Source: Euclidia mi
Lineage: Eukaryota; Arthropoda; Insecta; Lepidoptera; Erebidae
Length of the DNA: 64,000 nt
Assembly: GCA_944739405.2 (NCBI GenBank)
Contig: OX123182.2
Coordinates: forward strand, 14,147,326-14,211,325
Reading direction: 5' to 3'
Numbering within the stretch: the stretch's first letter is position 1; each line of letters begins with the position of its first letter. Shown piece after piece: positions 55,236 through 64,000 of the stretch. A model generated the notes under the pieces. The model searched no databases. It was not told where the DNA came from and saw nothing but the letters and a program-made list of their open reading frames with translations. Position numbers and translations under genes: made by a program.

Positions 55236-55640
55236 CATACATACATACATATGTATGTATGAGACTCACACCTGTTGCCCGGAGGGAAAGGCATCCCTCC
55301 GGGAAACACAGAGACTACGGTACGCCATTTGCAACGATCCTGACATATCTCTCTTGCTTCATTCACTCCCATCAGATTCCTCATGAATGCTCTTCTGTTC
55401 AGGGTACTTCTAACCTGTTCCTCCTGTCTGTACTCCTGTTTTTAGGATGTCTCCAATCTGGTCATAGGACGTCCGCCTAGGTCTTTCCCTTCGTCCTATC
55501 CCATTCACACTTGCCTTCTATATCTGCTTGGTCAATCTTTCATCATATATCCTCTCCACGTGCCCAAACCACCTTAGCATACCTTTCTCGATGCTTGTCA
55601 CTACATCTTCTTTTACACGACAGTGTACCTAATCTGTGTC
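55236..55640 (-). pseudogene. RTE-like LINE 3' end, longer copy
   Basis: The minus strand reads KGMLRWFGHVERIYDERLTK near 55560 and, after stops and shifts, AREICQDRCKWRTVVSVFPGG near 55330, followed by the tail with GGTGTGAGTCTCATAC and an ATGT/TACA palindromic repeat. M-L-R-W-x-G-H-x-x-R-M is the conserved C-terminal motif of these LINEs. A 13-bp inverted repeat (GCATCCCTCCGGG against CCGGAGGGAAAGG) interrupts the end. Confidence 0.65.
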
Positions 55641-56189
55641 GATCGATCGATCTATATCGAAAGATAATTCAAAAGTAATGTCCATGACTACGAAAGTTTG
55701 TAAAAGTTTCACTCTTAAAATTTTCTATTTGAGTTCAATTATCGCGTTATATGATTAAGGTGGCTAATATCTGGGATACGAAGTGCTTAGTATTCAGATA
55801 ATTTGAAGAACGGATTTACTATGTTTAGGAACTTTGAGAAGGGTTTTAACGTACGTAGTTTTAGTACGTAGTTTAACAAAACACAAAATCACAACTACGA
55901 TAAATCTGATCTATTACATCAGAGCTAATTACCCAACAACAAACCAGGTTAACCTGCATCGATGATTGTCATTCGAAATAGACAATGATTTATCGCGCTA
56001 CAAACCATTTTGTTCATAGTGGGATTTCGATCGTATTTCGGTTCACGGAAGTTTATTATTATTTATTGAGTGTTATGATTATGAATAGTAACTTTTTTTA
56101 CAACATATTTTTTTTGTTACTGCTAGTTTCATACTTTTAATTGCATAGCTTTACTTTTGATTTTTAAACTGCATGTCTGGGAGATATTA
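55641..56189. other. Spacer, nothing recognised
   Basis: AT-rich; no repeats matched. Confidence 0.35.
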
Positions 56190-56450
56190 TCGCTTGTCCC
56201 GTGCCTCGGAGAGCACGTTAAGCCGTCGGTCCCGGTTGTCATAAAGATCTTTGACAATCGTTATAGGGCGTCAGTGCCTTCTAAATAAACTGACACTAGT
56301 TTAAACCATGGAATATCGCTATCCCTTCGGGTTGTGAAGGTCAGACAGGCAGTCGCTCTGTGGAAAAGCTAATATTCAGCCAAATCCGGTTAGACTAGTA
56401 AGCGGACCCCAGATTGAAACTGGGATAACGCTAAGAGAAAGAAGATGTCT
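56190..56450 (+). repeat. Dispersed repeat family E
   Basis: GTGCCTCGGAGAGCACG, TTAAGCCGTCGGTCCCGG, ATATCGCTATCCCTTCGGG, AGGTCAGACAGGCAGTCGC and ACTAGTAAGCGGACCCC correspond to 5450-5725 reversed. A weaker relative is near 59320-59410. Confidence 0.6.
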
Positions 56451-59400
56451 GGGAGATATTGAGATACGTACAAAAACTCTAAAGTGCAGAAATATGACTT
56501 GTAAATCAGAATAGTATCTCATACCTTTTCTGGAGATAAATTCATTCAATCCCACGCTAACACACATTCTTGCGTGACACAAATCATTTGCTGGTCACAA
56601 ACATAATTATTTCATAATGTGTTTACATCACCTATTACAGTTCGGAACTTAATAAGTATGTAACGGTAGTATTCATTAAGTTTTAAGCATGTGTTTATTA
56701 TGCCTAAACGGAGGGTTTTACGTTATAAATAATGTGCTACCGAATGTAGGTATAAATAAAATGTATTTCTATTTCTCGTTAGCCACTGAAGGGTTTTTGC
56801 TCTACTGCTTGTAAGCAAGCAGCAGAATATACAACGTTTGAGTGGTAAGCCACTCAAACGTTGTATATTCATAATTATGTCAAATCTGAAATCTGTTTAA
56901 ATTCGGTTTTACTACATCAGGATGAATCAACACTAATATCAGCATTCACATAGTCTCATTGTGTTTTGAGACATTTTAACACGTAATTTTGTTTCAAGCA
57001 GGTATCTTTCAAAGTCAAATGATTGATTTGTTCATAGCCGTCCCCACAGATTGAGCATGGACACAAAATATCGCTACTCGAAACAGAGGCGCTTGATTCT
57101 TATCCCAAAAGCCTACCTGAATTCACTTTAAATTCTGTAAAACATTTTAACAAATCTTCTAAGTTAGCATTAAACCCTTGTTAAAACAAAGTACATCAAA
57201 TTCTCTTTAAACATTATGCCCCTTCACTTAATAAACTCTAAAATCATACCGGACATGAACCTTTCAGTGTCCCAAATCACAGCTTTACAAATAAAGATTT
57301 ACAAAGATAAAGTCAACTTGACATCGCGTTGTGTCCGAAACTGACAGTTAAAAAGGATCCAGAGACAGTTCCCTTTGTGATCTTCTATAAACACAAAGGC
57401 ATATCATGCGTCTATGTTATAGAATATAATGCTTTAAACCTAATATAAAATATGCCCGAAGCGGTCAAGACAAATTAACAGCAATTAATTCAAAACCTAC
57501 TCTATTTGATAGGCAGTAAAGTTCCAATTTGGTCAACCAGTTTTGTTTAGACGAATTTTTGTGTGTGGGATGTAAAATCCATTCGATATGTTTAGTAGGA
57601 AATGTATGATATTCTTTTGTTATATCCTCGATGGACTTGAAGGCGATCGTTGTTCTTAGGAACATAAACAAAAACGCAAAACATGTTGTTTGGCATTATA
57701 ATATTATGTAAATGACTTGTATAGGAAAGGTAATTGTATAAATATTTTGAGGTTTTCTGCAGGCAATATGCGCTGGTAATATTTTAAGTCACAATTCTGT
57801 GGAAGGATACGATGGATCGAGACCTTTCATCCTAAAACCAGCAAGATAGTGTAATATATCAAGAATTCACCGAGTGAATTTTTTTTAATCCTGAGATATA
57901 TACTTTACTTTGAAGCCCGCCAGAATATAAATATATTCTTTACCTTTTAGCATTTGAAAGAGTCTATGATTAAACATCATAGGCTTTCCAAGCTTACAAG
58001 GCTGAATAGCGCCGCGTGAATGTTGAAAAGCAGTGATTCGAGACACACAAATGGTCGAATTATTATATATAGTAGTAGCATCAGCCCGCGGCTTCACCCA
58101 CGTAGGAGACTATTATCAGAGAAAACTAGCACATGTGTTATTTTGATAACATCGAAAACACATTGGCTATTTTAAAGCTATTTTGTGTAAACTTTATTAC
58201 AGCAAGTTTTCACCAAAAACCGCTTAGTAGCTTTTGCGTGAAAGATTAAACTCAGAAACTTACACATTTATTGCATATACTTTGAAAGTAAACAATAGAG
58301 AATAAGGGACAGAAATTTACGTCAACAATCGAATCATATCGTGTTCATATTTTAGTTCTTTCAGTAATCTATTTCTAGCTCTAACAAATCTTAATCTACT
58401 TCTGATCTTATTACAATACTAGCTGTTTTAATATGAGAAGCTTAGTAATCTTGTCTATTATCCTTACGAAGTTCTAAGGTTTTAAGTCCTGTAGGTACAT
58501 GTCAACCAACTAACTAACGAAGCAAACTAAGCAAACTAACGTAGCGGTTATTTTAAACCCATAACCAATACCACAATCAGATTTTAACTGATAAAACTTG
58601 CCACAAGATTAAACAATTTAACTGGCCTTTGACATTTCGTACGGAACCCATATCAAAAGGGTTCCGGCAATTAAGATGGCCCTAAATTTGTAAACGATGT
58701 TTGTACGCTATATTGTTTTTCTAAATCCATAACCGCGTGCATTTTTAAAGGGATTGGAAGTAAATTGGCAAGGGTATTTCTGATTATCAATTTTACATTT
58801 ATGCAATTTTAACTTAATATTGCACCGAAAACAAAAGTTTTATTTGAATGCTTTTTAAAGTCTTTATAAGTAAAAATTAGTAAGCTATTTTTGCCGTAAT
58901 TATAACCCCAAAAGGTAAGTAAGTTGACGGTAAGTTAAAGTTTACCGCAGGCCAATTTGGTTACACCATTTAGCACAATGCAGCTTTGTGTAAGAAATAT
59001 TTAGAATAGCAGATACAGCGGAAAGAGTTCAGGCAACAGAAGTGCGTGTCGTACTCACTTGCGAAGCATGGGATTCTGTGCGCAGGCAGCAAGTGTGCTT
59101 GTTTAATTTTGTTGTTGATCCACTTTATTGGTCATAATCATTCAAACGTTAATCAACCGGATTACATTTAAATGATTATGACGAATAAGGCATTTAATAT
59201 TTTGCCTAAAAGGCCCCAATTCCATTTTATATTCGAATATTAGTATGTCATTAAGCTGCCTGCCGACTAACGGTTAAAAAATGCTTATTGTATAAAGTAG
59301 ACTACCTTCACGCCATATTTGAGGGTACTGACTCGCCGTTACGACTCTCATAGATCTTTAAACAGCTGGCACTGACAGCTTTACGTGCACACCGAAGCCA

Positions 59401-60100
59401 AAAAGTCACGATATATAAGCAGTTCCGACGTTTGTCGTTTCACACAGGTTTATGTTCTATGCCGCTTATTTCTATTTTAAATTAGATTCCTAGTACGAGA
59501 GGATATTTAAAAAAAAACATTTTCTATTCAGCAATAGTGTTATCAGTATAAAAATAAAATCCGATTTCAAAAGCATTTACATAAAAAATTGCTTCGGCTA
59601 ATTAAATTGAAATAGGTTAACTTTGTCCTAATATATATTACGTCTTAATTAGCTTTACTGGACAAATAAAATGAAATAGAGGTTATTTACACAGCTAGCT
59701 ATAGACCATAACCAAATTATATGTACATAAATAAAGTTGGAATTATATTTAGTAAACTAAGGAGAGCCTGTGAGTAGAAGTCATAATATAATATTTAGTA
59801 CTAAAGTTTTAGTACTAAAGTTTTGATCAAATATTCTTAAGCGCTATATTTGGATTGTAGTCAAGAATAATGCCTTACAGATTGACTTTAAGAAACTCTA
59901 TTTAACAATTAGACTTTAATACGATTATTAAAATGAAGGTTAACAATTAGACGTATAAGGAGTGTGGAGGAGTAAAGCTGGTTCCTGGAAACAAGTAGAC
60001 GAGCGCCAAGCAGTGATTGTGTGGTTACTACAGTTTTGTCGCTGGGTTTATAGTACGGCAGGTGATTAATCACTCCACTTGGTCTTCGGTTAGTTATACA
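56451..60100. other. Long spacer, no gene recognised
   Basis: Holds a 21-bp perfect hairpin (56825-56870), a family E trace (59320-59410) and a short tandem word near 59800 (AGTACTAAAGTTTT). Open frames are short and unassigned. Confidence 0.4.
56825..56870. repeat. Perfect 21-bp inverted repeat, 4-nt loop
   Basis: Arms 56825-56845 and 56850-56870 (GAATATACAACGTTTGAGTG...), loop TAAG. No terminator-like T run follows. Confidence 0.95.
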
Positions 60101-60400
60101 CAATATTGCACGCGCTACGGGCGTGTTCCTCGCGAGCGCTAAGCAAGTATCGCCAAGTGAGTGTTATCTTTAATAGCTCTTGTATCTCAGCGAGCTAAGA
60201 AGTGTTGAGTCTTCAAGCAAATCAACTATTACATACATACTTTGGGCACGAAGCACAGTTGGGGCAAGAAGATTCTAGACGGGCGAACACACACCGCATG
60301 ACGTAGCAGGGGAAGGCATGCAACGACGTGCAGATATGCATGCAAAGGCAACGATTTGATTGTTGAGATTGCGGGAAGCGATTTAATACAAGTTGCCTAA
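60101..60400 (+). promoter_or_regulatory. CpG-containing patch with possible 5' splice site
   Basis: From about 60100 the sequence becomes richer in CG (GCACGCGCTACGGGCG, CTCGCGAGCGC). ATCGCCAAGTGAGTGTTATC at 60150 contains a good 5' splice site. It could be a first exon on plus, but there is no coding sequence or supporting downstream exon. Low confidence. Confidence 0.2.
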
Positions 60401-60612
60401 GATCAATTTATACGCAGAACTTTGGGCGTGGCCTATTTTCCAGCATTGGTATGCTTTTTAAAAAAAAATATGTAATGCCTCTGAAAAGTTTTATGAGTTT
60501 CATGAATAAATTATTCTGATTCGGATACTTTGGGTCAGAGCACAAAAAACAAACAAAATTTACTAGATTGGCTTTGGGAATTGACGCGTCTTGAAAGGAT
60601 ACACTCATTAAT

Positions 60613-60680
60613 AAAACGATCGAAAACGAATCTGAAGTTATAACTACTGGTATAACTTCAGATTCGTTTTCGATCGTTTT
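60613..60680. repeat. Perfect 30-bp inverted repeat, 8-nt loop
   Basis: Arms 60613-60642 and 60651-60680 (AAAACGATCGAAAACGAATC...), loop ACTACTGG. No mismatch. Confidence 0.95.
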
Positions 60681-61334
60681 AAAACTAGTGCAACCAGATT
60701 TGAGTGAATATAAGATTTTCCATAGCGCGACTGTATGTCTGTCTTCCGTAACCAAAGGCATCGCGATATTCCATAGTATATGAACAAAAATCATTATGCA
60801 TTCTATCATAACAGCATAGTATGCTAACCGTGACTCACGTGGTTCCGATACTATTTGACGTCAACGGACACTGCGGTGGTTTTAGTAGGTAGACCGCAAA
60901 CCACTGAAGTGGAGAATCATATATACCTTTCACGACCTTGAGTAAAGACAGGGAATAAGCACAGGATTTGGGTTCCAAATTCGTAATTTTAAAATCGCCC
61001 TGCTTTTATAAATTATAGACAAATATTATTATATGGACGGCATACCTATAATGTAACGTAATATCTCGATAATTATTAGTCTTTCATGGATAACATTACC
61101 TTGATCATAAAACTACCTATTCATTATTTCGAGATAATAATATGGTTTACTTTTTACGGACGTTTATTTATGTAGCTTGTAGTGAGATGTTGGTCTTTTT
61201 CTGTTCCATTTGCCTGTAGCACAGATTATTCTACCAGTAATACAGGTTGATTTATAAGTTGTGTAGTTCCTTATAACCAGGTTATTAACATAAACATCCC
61301 TGGTCGAACTTTTATTATTTTTACGGTTCGGTAC
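60681..61334. other. Spacer, possible 3' UTR of the minus-strand exon
   Basis: On the minus strand the region below 61335 has an AATAAA signal near 61165. Otherwise nothing recognised. Confidence 0.3.
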
Positions 61335-61572
61335 CTAATAAGTAGAAATGTAGCCCTCAAAGATCACTTTGCCAGTCTTCTGAAAAGCCCCGTTGGAGTG
61401 TGTGATGAGTGGAGATGGGGCTACCGACGGCCGCCACTGATGAGAAGCCCTCATCCTGTTCTTCCTTCTATTCGTATTCTCATCATCAGGCAGCGGCTTG
61501 ATTGCGTTGTACATACAGCTATGTATATGAGCCGGGGTAACCACTATCATTAGGTTGGCCACAGGTTCGTCT
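61335..61572 (-). CDS. Candidate terminal exon of a host gene
   Basis: I do not recognise the protein. The minus frame reads DEPVANLMIVVTPAHIHSCM, YNAIKPLPDDENTNRRKNR, then SHQWRPSVAPSPL and ends KVIFEGYISTY with TAG at 61335. Just upstream on that strand are a pyrimidine-rich tract (TTTCTTGTTTTTGTTTTTTT), a CTAG and an ACAG, either of which could be the acceptor; the frame closes upstream right there. Codon use is more mixed than in the AT-rich shadows, and AATAAA lies about 170 bp downstream. It fits a last exon, cytosolic or a receptor tail. No paralogue in the window. Confidence 0.4.
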
Positions 61573-62768
61573 GTCTATTGCTAGCAATAAAAAAACAAAA
61601 ACAAGAAAGTTATACATCAAAGGGAGAAATAATAATTTTCGACTCAATCATAATCATTGATATTCATAATGTAATATAACGCTTTATTAACATTAAGGCG
61701 AGGATTTCCGAGCGCTCAAAGCTTTTGAGGCTCCCCTCTTCCCCAGTTCGCGAGTATAATTACGATCAATCGCGACGCGAGACGCGACGCACCTGCCGCC
61801 ATATTATGTAGGTATAACACTTTCGCGCCACAGTATAGAAAATTGAAGCAGTATATCAATTGAAATATAAACTTACTTATCGAGTATAAATAATTTGCAA
61901 AGTTTTTGTTTTGAATAAACCTTTATGAAATTCGAAAGTAGTTTTACAAAATTGCTTTTGTTTATAGTGACAATAGTAATCAGTAGATAATTTATGAACA
62001 TTATGTTTGTTGTTAATTATAAAAAAAACTTATGATCGCTCGCAATCCGAAAGTATCGCTTGTTCGATATCAATCTTAGGGAAAAGGATTAGATTAATAT
62101 AAATTAATTAATTCGTTGCTACTGTCAGCAAAACAACGGCATAGAACCAATAATACACATAAAGGTTAAGATACTCATAGCTACTTTTAATCATCAATAA
62201 TTACATTTTGTTATATTTATTTTAACTATGCAATCTCTAAGATACTACTCTGTCAAAAAAGTACCGGAAAAAGATCAATAATACACAAGATTTTTATTAC
62301 AGGGCAATAGTTATAGCAATATATACTCATGGAAACACACGTGCATGCATAATAAAGGAGATCACCCAGCTCCATACAAATTTAGGCTATTCTAAAAGTG
62401 CCGGCCATCGATATATATGTACTAAATATATGTCAATGGTGCCGGCCAACTAAAATAAACTTATAGAATATTACGAAATAAACATTTTTTATTACTACAC
62501 TAAGGTTCTAAGTGCAGTCTGTGAGATCATATTCCAGCTCAAAGAATCTATTCTGTTCCTAAAATAAATCCTAAGTAATTACTGTTATTTTTTTTGCCTA
62601 AAATAACGTGCATGTTGCAATTTAAATGGCATCAGGTAATGACAGGTAGTAAGCCAAGAGCGAAATATCTGATTGATAAGCATTACTGCCTCACAGAAAG
62701 AGGCGCTGACGTTCCAAGCCATCACGCACCAGACTATGGGCAGGGCAGGTAGTGAGGGTACGACTGTT
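61573..62768. other. Spacer, no gene recognised
   Basis: GC-richer part at 61720-61800 (ATCGCGACGCGAGACGCGAC). No frames or elements. Its right end overlaps the 75-codon minus frame 62812-62585, which is unassigned. Confidence 0.35.
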
Positions 62769-63187
62769 AGACTACAGGCCCATGCCCAAAATGGATGGGT
62801 CATATGAACCACCAGGTGACGTATATAGGACGATATAAGAGCATAAAATAATAAGATTCAGCACTATGTCGTCACTTGTAAGCTGTCCAACTGAGTGCTG
62901 ATGAGAATTCAAAAGTGCAGGTAGAGTGAGTACGCATTTCGGTCATATATTTTTGTACGGCATTATGACCTTCGATAGATCCATGATAAATAATAAGAAA
63001 GCGCGCAGTGCCGTAAAAAATTTTTTTGGAAATTGTCAGAAAATCAAATTCTCACCAGCACTCAGTTGGACAGCTTACAAGTGACGGCATAGTGCTGAAT
63101 CTTATTATTTGATGCTCTTATATCGTCCTATATACGTCACCTGGTGGTTCATATGACCCATCCATTTTGGACATGGGCCTGTAGTCT
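62769..63187. mobile_element. Hairpin element with 140-bp arms
   Basis: 62769-62908 and 63047-63187 are inverted copies with a handful of differences (AGACTACAGGCCCATG, GTCATATGAACCACCAGGTG, AGCTGTCCAACTGAGTGCTG). The 138-bp loop contains GAAAGCGCGCAGTGCC. Probably a foldback MITE; no clear target duplication. Confidence 0.7.
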
Positions 63188-63300
63188 ATGTAACAATTGC
63201 CGCGATCAGTTTACGGCCAATTCGAAACATGACCAGTGAAAAGTCCAGCGGAATAACAATTGCAGTAGGATGTACCCAATTAGAATTCTTCAATAAGTAG

Positions 63301-63960
63301 TATAATTATTATGCCTAGAGCAAGAAATAAAGATGGGCAAAGCAAACCAAGTGAACAGGATTGATACACGTATCCATTTGGGTTGGGCTGCTTTCGATAA
63401 ACTGGCATTTGCTTTTACGAAGCAACAAAAAGCAAGAATATTCAACCAGTGCGTCCTGCCAGTGCTCACCTACGGAGCCGAAACTTGGGTTACTACAGAG
63501 GCAGCGCTACAGAAACTTGAAGTTGTTCAAAGAACAATGGAGAGAAAACTGGCAGGAGTGACACTCAGAGACAGAAAGAAGAATAAATAGCTCCGAAAAG
63601 AAAGTCTAGTACCAGATGTTGCCAAAAGAGTAGCGGCCGGACATGTAGCCAGAAATCCCGAAACATGGTGCAAGCAAATATTAAAATGGCAACCATGGGA
63701 TTGTAAATGACTAGCTGGAACGGCAAATGAGATGGAAAGAAGACATCATAAAGATAGCAGGCAGTAATTGGTTTAAGACTGCCCAAAACAGAACGGAAAG
63801 GAATTTGTTGTAGAGGTCTACACCAAAATGGTCGGAAAAGGCTTAAGATGGTGATGTTCACGGCGCTGGGACGCATAAGCGGGGCATTCCGCCAACATTC
63901 GTAGCGCCGTTTCTTGGACAGGGTTGCGGCTGCTGTCACTATAGTGATATCCAGGTGTTT
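63301..63960 (+). pseudogene. RTE-like LINE, RT C-terminal remnant
   Basis: The frame from 63333 reads RIHLGWAAFDKLAFAF, RIFNQCVLPVLTYGAETW, LEVVQRTMERKLAGVTLRD, then a stop at 63588; the continuation has VAKRVAAGHVARNPE and ILKWQPWD and, in another frame, RWKEDIIKIAGSNWFKTAQN. Known: R-x-x-x-x-W-x-x-F-x-K-L, NQCVLPVxTYGAETW and ERxMLGVxLRDR are the conserved C-terminus of RTE-type LINEs. 5' truncated; at least two breaks. Confidence 0.8.
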
Positions 63961-64000
63961 CCGACTGGCCTTTTCTCTACAAGAACCGGCCGAAACATTG

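Noticed and set aside
55240..55262. CATACATA/TATGTATG palindrome as a regulatory site
   Set aside because: It is the reversed simple-repeat tail of the LINE, with an inverted expansion.

Overview
The window is an AT-rich, gene-poor stretch of an animal genome. The family content points to a moth or butterfly (Lepidoptera): tRNA-headed SINEs ending in the same tail as a local LINE, short Helitrons bounded by TC and CTAG, CR1/Jockey-like and RTE-like LINE remains, a Penelope-like element, a copia fragment, and piggyBac-, PIF/Harbinger- and Spy-like MITEs. The host assignment is inference from these families, not from a host gene. No ribosomal RNA, functional tRNA gene, CRISPR array, operon or bacterial gene is visible.

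Layout. 1-8072: a decayed CR1/Jockey-like LINE, split by about 4.1 kb that includes a complete 2.3-kb Helitron (3078-5387) carrying a 111-bp satellite array. 8-12.4 kb: SINE pieces, a decayed Penelope GIY-YIG region, a Helitron helicase tail and an RTE-like LINE 3' end. 15-20 kb: a retroelement C-terminus, SINEs, a foldback element and the 5' end of a copia element. 22-27.3 kb: a MITE, then a second Helitron (minus strand) with a piggyBac-type MITE nested in it, then SINEs. 27.5-31.4 kb: a long inverted repeat whose right arm holds a 95-codon open frame. 31.8-34.5 kb: a PIF-type MITE, a LINE tail, a short Helitron and a SINE. 36.3-39.8 kb: a SINE split by a head-to-head pair of Penelope-like elements, the best preserved coding sequence here (RT plus GIY-YIG). 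42-48.9 kb: LINE and SINE insertions with clear target duplications, a PIF-type element with a cruciform core and other repeats. 49.2-52.9 kb: a second CR1/Jockey-like LINE, split exactly between AAA and TTT by a Spy-like MITE. 53-64 kb: sparse repeats, several long hairpins, one candidate host exon on the minus strand (61335-61572) and an RTE-like remnant at the end.

The most interesting signal is a 38-nt motif found in three different Penelope-type 3' regions (9725-9762, 30551-30588, 39621-39658, plus the mirrored copy 36599-36636). All copies have the same length, a covarying 6-bp stem, GAAA, and a cleavage-triplet-like GUC or AUC. It reads as a hammerhead-ribozyme-like fold in which the C3/G8 core pair is swapped to G3/C8 and stem III is a self-complementary 4-mer (ACGU or AUAU). 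Hammerheads are known in Penelope-like elements; this core is not the textbook one.

All calls come from reading the sequence. No database search was possible, so family names rest on motifs and structure.
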